This document shows, one piece after another, positions 1 to 10,650 of a stretch of 26,416 nt of DNA; positions within the stretch are counted from its first letter, which is position 1, and every line of letters begins with the position of its first letter. The notes below the pieces were generated by a model, which was not told the DNA's origin, searched no databases, and was given only the letters and a program-made list of their open reading frames with translations. This stretch comes from Ophiothrix spiculata (Eukaryota; Echinodermata; Ophiuroidea; Amphilepidida; Ophiotrichidae): NCBI GenBank assembly GCA_000969725.1, contig JXSR01S074860.1; one strand, 5' to 3'. A program made the translations under genes and the position numbers.

Positions 1-810
1 TTAACTGATAATCTATCTATCAAAGTTACTGCCATACAATAAGACATTGTAATTATCGTCTGTATGAATCTCCTTTGAAGCAAACGGAAATGAAAGAGGT
101 AAAATAGTAGGATCATCTTCAAAACATTAAGGATCAATTTTGTAATTTATTGCAGGGCATGTTCTTTTTATTTCCTAACCGATTATCATGATTATAGGTG
201 CTAACCTGGTAATAGAACCAATTTATTAACTTCCCAACTCAATTATAGTGATCGAGCAATTTATTTTCAGACATACGGTATTTCGTATAGCTATGATACT
301 AGAATTTTACACAATAAGCCTCAAACGACACCAAGGTAATTTAAATCATCAATTGTGTACATTTTGGGTAAAGACATCCGGATTTATCCATAGCTCATAG
401 CCCATAGTCATGATAGTTAGAATCATGATTATGAAATGTCGTTACCCCTTTAGTACATTAACTATAATATATGTACCACGAGACTCAGATGGCTCTAACA
501 GGTAATTTTTAACGCCATTGAATTATTATTTTCATGTAAGTTAAATTGAGAACGTCAAAATATAAATCCAAATTGTTTTTGATCTAGTTTTTACTGTACG
601 AGGCAAAAAACCAATGAACGTATATCAGTTGAAGTTTTTGACACTTTTACATAACATGTTTATTTTTGTGCAACAAAAGGTGTAGCTGACGTATACGAAA
701 AAAATGCTGAACTGGATTGATCAAGACCGATTGAGACGTGACATTTACTTTGATCCTGCTCAAAGAACGACATACAATTTTTTCTTAAGCTGCTGTAAAA
801 AGAAAGAGCG
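1..810. other. Non-coding, AT-rich; nothing recognised
   Basis: Stop codons are frequent in all frames, and there are no exon-like open frames, repeat ends or RNA genes that I can support. Confidence 0.6.
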
Positions 811-874
811 AATAACGTAACGTAATATATAACGTATTGAACGTACTTCTAACGAATACATGACGAACAACAAT
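811..874. mobile_element. Fragment of ACGT-rich MITE
   Basis: The string AACGTATTGAACGTACTTCT and the following TGACGAACAACAAT match 19565-19610 with few changes. No terminal repeat remains, so this is a decayed internal piece. Confidence 0.55.
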
Positions 875-1060
875 GTCCCTCGTAAAGAGTTAATGTAAAT
901 GCAGTGACTGGAAAGACAGCATTATTTGTTACTGAAAATAACTTAAAAGTATCGATGTTTTTTTTAAGTCAAGAATTAACGCCATAAGCTAGAAAATCTA
1001 ACATGCAAATCGTAAATTAATCAGCTGAGTCGTCCAGGCGCCGCCCACTGAAATCACACA

Positions 1061-1199
1061 CAAGTTGTAGTACCTAGAGGGGATGTATAGGAGGGTATAG
1101 TGTATATAAGGAAGTCAAGTGTGACTAGATTCAAACTAATAAAGACTTTTTGAAACTGATCCATGCTCTATTATCTTTATTCAAAAGATTAAAGCAAGT
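1061..1199 (+). repeat. LTR-like or core-promoter-like fragment
   Basis: A strong TATA box, TATATAAG (1103-1110), is followed by AATAAAG (1138-1144) after about 27 bp. This compact spacing is typical of a retroviral-type LTR R region. A TGTAG start at 1066 is preceded by CAAGT (1061-1065), and CAAGT recurs at 1195-1199, which would fit a 5-bp target duplication. The implied 3' end (AAAG) is not the usual CA. No retroelement coding lies nearby. An ordinary promoter with a GC box at 1038-1047 is the alternative. Confidence 0.3.
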
Positions 1200-1328
1200 G
1201 ATTAAGTTTTTGTATTTTGTTCAGAATGGATTAATTATGCAGATTTGAAAACCCATACGATACTAAAACTAGTTTTATTTGCATGTTGAATGAAATGCAG
1301 TTTATAGAGGTTTAAATTGTGTTATCCT

Positions 1329-1380
1329 AAAGACTCTGTCACACAAAACCGTATAGAGCCAATGTACACATAACGTGCAT
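1329..1380. mobile_element. Terminal fragment of ACGT-rich MITE
   Basis: GACTCTGTCACACAAAACCG followed by TATAGAGC matches the family's terminal repeat. I cannot find a matching right end nearby, so this is probably a truncated copy. Confidence 0.5.
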
Positions 1381-2580
1381 ATCCACTGTTGTTTTGCTTT
1401 ATACCTCCCACCCCACTCCAACCGCTAAAAATTCCTTGCACGCAGCGCGAAACGACTTTGTGTACGTCTACGTTCATCCTTTGCACTTATTTTAGTGATT
1501 TTTTTAGACCCTACCACCTTCAGGGGAGGGGAGGGTTACGGTGTCTGTTCAAAGTTAGAATGTCAAGGGGGTTAGTGACGGTGTAGAACTCCGTGATTTT
1601 TAAAATATACTCTTTAGTCATTTGTATAACAGATATTCATTTCAAACTTGGTATTTAGGTAAAACTATTGATTTTATTCAATAGGGCTATTAAGCAAAAA
1701 ACCGCATGAAAATCGGAGTTTCCTACGAGTTTTTGATTTTAGCCTTTATTTTCCGTACGAATGCTGATTTTTCATATTTTGGTAATTTTGATCGGCAGTG
1801 TACTTCATTACAAGTCAAACAAGCTACTCAATTCATAGCTGCTCACTTTGTCCTCGTAATGAACATCACCGGCCTGATTAAAGAGATGACAACTATAACC
1901 ACTAGCGCAAACTGATTGAAGACAATGAAATTACGAATTAACTAAAAGCGTATTAATAATATGACAACTGCTTTCATGACAGATTATACGACAAATTAGC
2001 TTTTGTTCATAACAATGGGTTTTTGATTACATTATGCATACGCTTACGGGCTTAGTGTCATTATATTTGTACTTTCTATATAAATCTGTTATAGTTCATT
2101 ATAGGAAGTGGAAAGAGTAACCATTTTATCTCGTTATTATAATCCCTGTGTTTTAATCTATAAGTATAACTATCTGTTTTTTCCTGACAAGTTTAACCAA
2201 AGCCAAAAGCTTGTAAGTATTATTTTAAGATAAATTAGTTTATAAAACAACTAAAATTGGCAAAATGAAAATCGAATTACAGAATAACAATTATTAGCAA
2301 GATACCTTTTTGATTACAACATTAAAAGACGTGATATACGGTATATTAATTATGGAATTAATAAATTCCTTCTTTTGAAAACAATGACCACAGCGATACT
2401 TTACTTTGATTTCATGTCACTCTATTGCATGAGTTCAAATTTGCCCGCGCTATCGTTGTAATGTTAATGTACTGCAAGAAAAGGAGTGCAACGTGACATT
2501 ATTTTAAATATTGGCATGGACTGAACGTCACCAATATAATTACAAGTATTATAAGCATAACGGTTAGCTTTAAAACTATC
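1381..2580. other. Non-coding, AT-rich; nothing recognised
   Basis: Short open frames at 1389-1586 and 1706-1915 have no domain, no exon-like splice pairing and no codon bias. A G-rich patch (AGGGGAGGGGAGGG) lies at 1521-1534. Confidence 0.55.
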
Positions 2581-3175
2581 TTAACACTTAAGTGCATAAG
2601 GGGGTGGTGGGGGTCCATATGGACCCAACACTGAAAAAGCGTTTTCGCGAAGGAATTTTATGTTTGAAATTCTGGTCACAGGTAAAGTACTTCACAAGAA
2701 CTAAAACAAAGAAAAAAATGAAAATCAGACAAACCGTTTCAAAATGGCGGCCAAACAAATTTTGCTGTATCTCGTCCTAATTTTCCCTACAAAAAATTGA
2801 AAACTCACTTCCCAATGGAATTTTGCAATGAAATTTGGCCCATATTTGCAGTATGTAAGTACAAATACATTCCTGAAAAAAATTTTGGTAAAAGTTGTTT
2901 GGTTACGATTTTATAGGCAAAACAAATTTGAAGAGCGCCCTCGAAAATGCTTATTTATGCTAATTAGCATGGGAAGGGGTGGGTCGATTTGAATTTATTT
3001 GCCACCAAGTGAAGAGGCAAGTAACGAGTAATGTGAGTTGGTGCATCACTGTGTACAGGTTTAAAGATAAATAATGTGGAGAACATTGTTTTTAAAGCGA
3101 TCAAAATCCAGGGTCCATATGGACCCCCTTGTGCACAAACGGGATTCTCAAACACCTTATGCACTTAAGTGTTAA
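2581..3175. mobile_element. Non-autonomous piggyBac-like MITE with TTAA target sites
   Basis: The ends are perfect inverted repeats, CACTTAAGTGCATAAGG at 2585-2601 and its reverse complement at 3155-3171. Each is bordered by TTAA (2581-2584 and 3172-3175), the target duplication used by piggyBac-superfamily transposases. Inside each end lies a second inverted motif, GGGTCCATATGGACCC, itself nearly palindromic. There is no transposase frame, and the short open frames at 2592-2780 and 2964-3164 are chance. The intact ends suggest fairly recent insertion by a transposase supplied elsewhere. Confidence 0.85.
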
Positions 3176-3790
3176 AAGAATGGTTTAACTTCAGTTGTAG
3201 GTATAAATAAGTTATTGATAAAGTTTAATAGGTAAAGATTCCTTATAACGTTTCCATCACAATATCGGAACGTAATAGAAAAATAAATAAATAAATTGAT
3301 AAATTAACAACTGGTTATCTAAACAGACAAAATTGTAAAATGAATAGAATCTTAATGAGACCAAATAGAATCATGTATGATGTATGAATGTGCTTCGGAT
3401 ATAATACAACCAATGGAATAATAAATGTATCGCTACGCATAAAACAAATATCAATTCAATTTATGGTTCTATTATGTAGCACAGGAAATGTTATTTTATT
3501 AAAACTTGATTAATAAACAAGTATAAGCAGATTGAATGTAAAGTATGGTTATGACAATAATTAAGTTAATTACCAGTTTCATTTCAAGTAGGAAGTTGAA
3601 TCTGTCCATCTTGCCTAGAATAACTTAAGCAGCTTGTTTACGGATTCTTCTTATCACGCAAGGACACTTAAAAGGTTGAAATAAAATGATGGGTCAGGGT
3701 TCTCAAATTTTGTTCATGTATTCTTATATAGGCCATGAGAAAATGGAATAATTGTATTCACATTTTATTCTTTATGTATTTGAATAGAAA
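3176..3790. other. Non-coding spacer between two MITEs
   Basis: This AT-rich spacer separates the TTAA-flanked element from the hAT element. Nothing else is recognised. Confidence 0.6.
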
Positions 3791-3798
3791 GGTAAAGG

Positions 3799-4315
3799 CA
3801 CTAGCGTGTCCAAAGGGGTGGGGGATGGGGGCACATGCCCCCCTTGTTTGGCGAGTCAATTGGAGGAAATTGCCCATTCGGGGATCTTGACACAAAAAAG
3901 ATAGAAAAGAAAGGGGAGTGGAGAAAAAAATCAAAAGAAAAGAGAAGAAAAATAGTTTTAAATGTTTTGAAAATCATTGAAAAAGTTGCCGTGCGCTAGT
4001 GAGACCTTGAATTTCCCTTCGGTTTTGATAATGTAAATGTGAAAAAGCAAAAAATTTGCGCGCTTCGCGCGAATTTAAATGTATTATTTCAATATGCAGT
4101 CAAAAATTGCCAAGTTTTGCGCAAATTTCAAAATTTTAAACAATTTTTAGCTGAATTGAAATTTTTTTTCGCCCGCTACACGCGCATTTTCAAAGTTATA
4201 ATTTTTCCTCCGGTAAGCCGGGCCCCTCTAATTTTTTAACCTTCCGCCGCCACTGGTCATTCGGCGGAAAGTGATGGTTGTGCCCCCCACTCAAAAAATC
4301 CTGGGCACGCCACTG
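3799..4315. mobile_element. Non-autonomous hAT-type MITE with 8-bp target duplication
   Basis: The left end reads CACTAGCGTGTCC and the right end, reverse-complemented, CAGTGGCGTGCCC. Both are followed by G-rich subterminal sequence. The element is flanked by an exact 8-bp direct repeat, GGTAAAGG, at 3791-3798 and 4316-4323. An 8-bp duplication with CA-starting ends is typical of hAT elements; P elements share the 8-bp feature. The interior holds a palindrome-like GCGCGCTTCGCGCG near 4060-4073 and AT-rich filler, with no transposase. Confidence 0.85.
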
Positions 4316-4323
4316 GGTAAAGG

Positions 4324-6498
4324 AAAAAGGGGGGACCTGTATTTGCATAGGTAGGAATGTCCATACCTCTATGGAAGTGATCGGACCAAACTTCTCATAT
4401 TGTGAGAGGTTCCCCACTTCTCCATCATGTCCATCCCCACGAGTCTGCTACTTTTCCAACATTGAAGAACGACATTAATCATTTGATATCTTGGTCGAGA
4501 GACCACTTGAGGGTAAGTACAAGGTGTATCAAAATTCTTTATACCCCAATATTGTTGACTTTTCGGAATTGTTTTCATAATGATGGGAATATTTGCTAAT
4601 AAAAGGTATCAATTTATGTGTAGTTTTGGGTTTTCTAATCATTTCATTTCATAGCAATAACATGTTGAATTATAATATTACATGCTCTTAAATAAAATCA
4701 ATGGAACCAATATTGACATGACCATTTGTTTGGTACCAGATCGCACGTGTAGGACTAATTATGCGAGAAATGACGTCACTTCTTCTGTAGCCATTACAAA
4801 ATACGGTATACATTGCGTAAGGTGATTTCTATTGAGGTGTCAACACAGAATCCATTTGTTTCAAATTTTGATTTTCTTTGTGAAAGCATTTTCAGTTTTA
4901 TAAACAATATGATAAAATAATCTGATTGTCCGAAACTTTGTCATCAACTGGCACCTACATAATCCTAAAAGCAAAATAATACCTAAGGCATGTTCCAAGT
5001 TTAAGTTCTTCTGAAATACAAAGAGGAATAAATCTAGCTGGATATCCGGTTTTAATTCATTTTGATTTATCAGTATCATATACACCACGAAGACAAGATG
5101 TTAACTACGTAGTCACTAGCATTATTTGGATTGCTTACTGCTGTCGTTCATCATTTAAATAATTTGCAGCTTACTAAAAATAACAACTTTTAATTACAGT
5201 ATAATTAGGAAATAAGTAAAACGGTTAATAATAATATTCTAGTTTAAAATAATAATGTAAATAAATATTCTTCCATGGCTACGCCTTTAAAAAATCACCA
5301 ATTGAAAAGAAGATGTGCACACTTTTTTTCTCATGGTTTAAAATGAACATGTTAATTCCTATTATTGTTTTCATCGTGTCATTTTCTTTTCTTGGTGTAA
5401 AATTTGAGATGGTGAAAGATTTTTCTTCTCAAGGCACATTTTCAAGTATACTAACCGTGATGATTTCTATAGCTTGATAATTTCATGAGCAAATTAATTT
5501 GTATCTGATAATCTGATTTTTATTTTGAACAACAATCTTTGGAATTTGTTGACATGATATGAAATGTTCTTATTTTTTCTGCTCGAAGTAAATTTGCCCT
5601 AAACAGTGTATATGGGGCGAAATAACCCCATCGAAAAAAAAATCAGAAGATGAAATTAAGTATCTAAGAAGATAATAATTGAAATACTCTTACCAAACGA
5701 ATGATACAACACACAAATAACAACATTAAAGTTATGACACTAAAATTTCAACTTTTATACCAAAATAGTTTTCATTTAAAATTAAGGAAGACTCCCAGTT
5801 TACTTATCTTTATTAAGTATATTGATTTTGATATCTATATCATTTATCCAGTTTTAAACAAAATGCAAAACTTTTCGTAAATCATGGTTTCAAGTTTCGT
5901 AGATAATGGTCCGATCGATTTAATATAAATCTAGTGGCAGTCATATTAAACTATTATGCATTTTCAAACATGCTACACATTTCCTCTTGGTACTTAACTT
6001 TTGTCTGATTTGAGCGGCGCCAGAACGACTCAAGTGATGGCTTCACGACTGCATGCTAGATTCTTTCGCTTATGGCGGATAATGCATGACTTAAAATACA
6101 ATGTACACTGTTAAAAGCTACATACAGGACGGGAAAAATATCTTAGCAAAATATCAAACGGGTTATCCAACATGGAGATATATTTTTAAATTTATCTGTA
6201 TTGCTTCTATTTTTCAAATGTTTGTATACCTTTACTAACAAAGAGTTGTTAATCTCTACTGTAATTCTGACTTTCCAGTCATTGCATGTACATCTAGTTT
6301 TGTTATCAGTCTCTTCTTCTTTCTTGATTTAATTCGTATTTCATATCGCAAATCTCATTCGCATTCACGTACTGAAGTAAATATGCAAATGCCTTCATCA
6401 TGTTCATAGTTTAAACAGCGTATAGCGCGGTTAAAGAATCATTAATATGAACACGATGGAAGTCTTTTAAAATCTTTTATATCAAAACCAAAATTTAA
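4324..6498. other. Non-coding intergenic stretch
   Basis: Apart from the E-box/TAATTA/CRE cluster at 4744-4778 and a small TGGGG/CCCCA hairpin near 5613-5630, I see only AT-rich sequence. The open frames at 4369-4599 overlap on both strands and look like chance. Confidence 0.55.
4744..4778. promoter_or_regulatory. Cluster of palindromic sites: E-box, TAATTA, CRE
   Basis: CACGTG (4744-4749), TAATTA (4756-4761) and a perfect CRE, TGACGTCA (4771-4778), lie within 35 bp. These are canonical sites for bHLH, homeodomain and CREB/ATF factors respectively. No gene start is visible beside them. Confidence 0.3.
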
Positions 6499-6506
6499 GT
6501 CCATAT

Positions 6507-6805
6507 TAGGCCTGGGACTTTTCGGGTAATTTGCTACCCGGGTACCCGACCTATTGATGAATGAGCATTTACAATGTTAGAACGGGAATTTTGACGGGTC
6601 TACTACGACCATATGATGTCTCATGGTGGTCATGATTTATCATGTTTACTTTGATTAGATGATGATTTTATCATAGATTGTTTAACACAAAAATGTTTGT
6701 TCAAAATTCTATGATTTTATTGTCCAGTTCGGGTAATCGGTCGGCAGATTTTTTACCCAGCTAATCTCATGACAGGTGGGTACCCGGGTTTTAGTTCCAG
6801 GCCTA
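6507..6805. mobile_element. hAT-like MITE with TAGGCCTGG ends
   Basis: The termini are inverted repeats beginning TAGGCCTGGGACT (left, 6507) and, on the reverse strand, TAGGCCTGGAACT (right, ending 6805). Both carry an inner ACCCGGGTACCC block, so the subtermini also pair. Flanking 8-mers GTCCATAT (6499-6506) and GACTATAT (6806-6813) agree at six of eight positions, consistent with a worn 8-bp target duplication. The interior is about 300 bp and non-coding. Confidence 0.7.
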
Positions 6806-6813
6806 GACTATAT

Positions 6814-8639
6814 TGAGTGTAAACAACTAAAAGAAACAAATTGTGATATTACCTGTCAAACAGTGCATTAGTAGTACTGTTTTTCTTAATTATCTACAGT
6901 CTGTAAATTTCGAGACGATTTTAAGAAAAACGCACATTAATTATTGTAGGAGCTCTTAGATAAATAAGTGTTTAACCTTATCATAACCTGATCACTCATA
7001 ATATGTCGCCATTTTCATTATAATTATTCATACGAAAGTGGTCTTTTAATTATGACACGATTAATTAACCCCGAATAATAAGTAATAATTTTTAAATGTT
7101 GATCAAGTTTCTGTGCATTGTACAGCATTTTCAATGCAAAACATGTTTTCTCTTTAAACAAATTACCATATAAGAAGGGCCCTGTCGCAGCTTATGGTAC
7201 TCTTAATGAGTTTGTCGGTTTAATACACGCGGGAGAAATTATAATACATCGCTTTCGAAAGTCATACTTAGTAGCAGTCTTAAGTTTGATACATACAATA
7301 TCAAAAAGCTAATGAAGACATTCTTTGTCGCATTCCAAGGTAATTTGCTCTATTTATAAGTTACAATAGATGTTTATTACATTTTCTACTCCAATTTGTG
7401 GGAAGAGAAGACGGGATGATACCTGCTTAACTGAGATCAACCTAAATGCCTTATCGCGCGGCAAAACAAAGACGGCTCTTAGCACGTGAGAAAAATTAGA
7501 GTATGATCTACCTGAGGTAATTTACAGACATGACATGCTTGGTAAGTATTTAGAAATGTATTTGAATATGAATGAAATTTTGAAAATTGCCAAATTGTTT
7601 TATGCAAACATTAATCTGTTGTGATTTTCGTAGAATGTTATATTATTATCTTTATACATACATTAATAAATGTATAAATAATTTCAAATATCGTATCTTT
7701 GCTTATCATGAAATTAATGATGACAATTTCGGAATCTACAGCGTTATATTAATAGTGCATTTACTTAATTGAATGGTAAATAATTAATACGATATTCAAA
7801 ACAAGTTTTGTCTTGTATTGCAAGCACAACATGATAGCACGATACTACATGTTTATGTCATGTATCAAAATTGGAATTTACTTTTTTTTAATTGTGCCAC
7901 TTACAAGCAAGATGTATGGCAATCCGCAAAACTTCATTTAAGTTGGAGAGAACAGCACAATTAGCTTAATTATTATCTATACTGAAGTTTAAATGACACT
8001 TTATGTAAGATTCAACGCTAGTTTGCAAAAAAAGTTTTATTAAAATAAAGCTTGATATATGGAAGCTTATACCAGGGATATCGACGTTCCAATTCAATCC
8101 ATTTTCATAACACATTCGAATTGCACTCTGTTTCGAGAATAAAATTAACAGCCCTCATATGGAATTCTCTATCTCTACAGTCCATCCCTAGAGAAAAGTG
8201 ACCGTTTTATAAAGGAGGCCAACCACTTTCTTTGCGACAATACTACACTTATTTGCGTCATTTGGTTTAATGCATTGCTGATATGCTAGAATGAGCAAAT
8301 TCCTCATTCAGACATGGCTTTTTAAATTAGTAACACTGCCGTTGTTAAACCTTGATTATTTACAAGGGCAATTGGAAAAAAAATGAATGGGTGAAAGAGA
8401 TTCAGAAAATCCAGAAGAAAATTTGTTCTGAAGTGTCAGCTTAATGTGTCTGTAAACTGTTTTCCCTCAAATGGCGAGTTACAAGTGTCACGCTCCCAAA
8501 TTAATACTTTTACGACAACAGCTCATTAAAGCTTTGAGTCAAAACAAGTTACCGACAAAATAAAATACCTGGGGTAGATTTAAAGTAAATTTATCAAACT
8601 TTGATAACAACCTTCATAAAAATCAAATCTTTGAAAAAA
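6814..8639. other. Non-coding intergenic stretch
   Basis: No supported gene. A short CpG-containing patch with CACGTG lies near 7450-7490. Other short frames (7118-7312 and 7587-7772) lack features of real exons. Confidence 0.55.
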
Positions 8640-9120
8640 CTCTCCTGATTTAAACGACAATTATCCCCACCATGGGTTCAAAACAATTTCACTCCAGGTA
8701 ATAATATTATTGCACTAGTGTCACTGTAACATTTTGTCTCCTTTGTCAGTCTTTGCCGCCACTGATTGAGTCTTTACCGCCTGGTGTCTACCATGCTGTG
8801 ATTTCAGCAAGACTAAATTACCGCTAGAAATTCAAGCGATGTGTTCTCAGCAGATACAACGTCAATTCATCCCCTACAAAGAATCTTAATAACTATCATA
8901 GTTTGATTTCAGTTCCTGTAATAGTTGCACGTCCTTCTCTTCAATGCAATTGTCTTTGATTCGCGGGTCTTGCAGGGAAGTCAACGGAACTAATCAAAAC
9001 ATGATTGCAGGCAATTGTTCATATCAGATTACCCAGCTGACTTCAGGTAATGACCTATGACCCTCTATCTGTTTTCAAGTATGGCCTTATTATCATAGCT
9101 GACTTAGACAGATAACATTA
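8640..9120. promoter_or_regulatory. Candidate cis-regulatory block about 4 kb upstream of exon-1 copy 1
   Basis: This block is less AT-biased than its surroundings and rich in recognisable sites. Two AGTCTTTRCCGCC copies lie at 8748-8760 and 8769-8781. A TCF/LEF-like CTTTGAT lies at 8954-8960, and a nuclear-receptor DR1 (TGACCT-A-TGACCC) at 9051-9063 abuts AGGTAA. AGATAA GATA sites follow. No transposon ends are seen. Site clustering suggests an enhancer, but conservation in related species would be needed to support it. Confidence 0.3.
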
Positions 9121-9632
9121 CTTTTAGTGTCTTTCAACGTGCACGTCATTTTGAATGTAAAATTTCAACTCAAAATTCTTTCTAGTTTTGCAGATACAGT
9201 AGAAAATGTATACTCTACTGATAAGCTTAATTCAATTTCTTTTGTTTTACATGACAGCTTCATCCTAAGGATCGGCAACTTTCTCTTGTCGCTGGACTGG
9301 AGAGAAACCAAGAAAGGAACCGAGAGTATAAACCAGCTAATTTGTTTTAATTTGTTACGAATTGTTAAGTTGTTAAGTAACTTCAAAGGATGCATGTTAT
9401 GTATGTATGTTATGTAAAGTATTAATTTCACATACAATGAATTGATAAAAAAGTTTGCTAAAAGGTCTTGACATTCCAATATAAGTAACAATTGCGATTG
9501 ATTACGAAACATAACAAAACAGAAATTGATAGTTTTCTTCCTGCATTGTCTTCATTGTTACTAGACAATTGACCCATTTCTTGGTGATAATTAAGAGTAC
9601 AGCGTATAATGCTAAATACGCTGTGGGTGCGT

Positions 9633-9895
9633 AAAGCTCTGTCACACTTCACCGTAGAAAGCAAAACGTACGCCTTACGTACTTTATCCCACTATTGTTC
9701 TGTTTTGTCCATTGCTGTTCGTCATGTGTTCGTTACAAGTGCGTTCAATACGTTATCCATGCGGTCTTTCCGTTATGTATACGTTTAATTCGTTATTCAT
9801 ACGGTGGTGGTCCGTTTATCACACGTTCAATATGTGAAACCTTTGTACGTTATTCGTACGTTTTCCTCTATACGGTGATGTCTGACAGAGCCTTT
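9633..9895. mobile_element. ACGT-rich MITE, complete short copy
   Basis: The ends are inverted repeats: GCTCTGTCACACTTCACCGT on the left, and on the right the reverse complement of GGCTCTGTCAGACATCACCG. The interior is packed with variants of the words CGTTATTCGTACG and TTCGTTACAAGTGCG, giving an unusually high density of CpG and ACGT. About 90 bp of it aligns in reverse orientation with 19560-19660, which defines one family. It has no coding capacity, and I could not fix the target duplication. Confidence 0.75.
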
Positions 9896-9978
9896 AGGTA
9901 TAACTCCAAAATAATCTATAACAACTATAGTAAAAGGCACAGAATATATTTGATCGATTCAAACTATTCTTCCACTTA

Positions 9979-10604
9979 TACAAGAAGACTGTAAAATTGA
10001 AACAGTTTTCATATTATCAAAAATTACACCCTAGTAAGTAAGTATGACTATATAACTATAAACTATACTAAAATATATCTTACTTGGATATATGAGAGTA
10101 AGTAAATCATGTGCAGCATGTTTTACTTGATGTGCAGTATATCTTATGTGCAGCATGTTTTACCATTATCATGCTTTGAGGTGTCCAAGTGTGGGAAAAT
10201 ATTGGATACAACACATGATAATGATATAATTGGATGATTTGCACCCGATATTTATTGGTCTCGCTATGAGTTTTAAAATATTGGGCGAGACTACAAGAAG
10301 ACTGTAAAATTGAAACAGTTTTCATATTATCAAAAATTACACCCTAGTAAGTAAGTATGACTATATAACTATAAACTATACTAAAATATATCTTACTTGG
10401 ATATATGAGAGTAAGTAAATCATGTGCAGCATGTTTTACTTGATGTGCAGTATATCTTATGTGCAGCATGTTTTACCATTATCATGCTTTGAGGTGTCCA
10501 AGTGTGGGAAAATATTGGATACAACACATGATAATGATATAATTGGATGATTTGCACCCGATATTTATTGGTCTCGCTATGAGTTTTAAAATATTGGGCG
10601 AGAC
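9979..10604. repeat. Perfect 313-bp tandem duplication
   Basis: Unit 1 (9979-10291) and unit 2 (10292-10604) appear identical base for base, with period 313. Each unit contains two copies of ATGTGCAGCATGTTTTAC about 32 bp apart and the TATTGGTCTCGCTATGAG motif near its end. Open frames on the reverse strand (10107-10325 and 10420-10617) share their sequence only because of the duplication and show no known domain. Identity implies a very recent event or an assembly error. Confidence 0.93.
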
Positions 10605-10644
10605 GCAATTTTTGCAACTCATAGCTCGACCAATAAATATGGGC
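10557..10644. repeat. Imperfect inverted repeat (hairpin) at the end of the tandem array
   Basis: The left arm around ATATTTATTGGTCTCGCTAT (10561-10580) pairs with the right arm around CGACCAATAAATAT (10627-10640). About four mismatches occur over 29 bp. GGGCGAGAC in the loop can also pair with GGTCTCGC of the left arm. Only the second tandem unit has the right arm. It resembles the palindromic end of a small transposon, but I cannot name the family. Confidence 0.55.
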
Positions 10645-10650
10645 TCAATC

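Noticed and set aside
9127-9512. Overlapping open frames of 96 and 115 codons on opposite strands
   Set aside because: Composition is like the surrounding AT-rich DNA, there is no recognisable domain, and overlap on both strands suggests chance.
9695-9994. A 99-codon open frame
   Set aside because: It runs out of the ACGT-rich MITE into its flank; the frame follows from the repeated words and not from a gene.
9979-10604. Considered as a CRISPR-like or direct-repeat array
   Set aside because: There are only two long identical units with no spacers, in an animal genome.
10107-10617. Two identical reverse-strand open frames that look like paralogues
   Set aside because: They are copies produced by the 313-bp tandem duplication of non-coding sequence.
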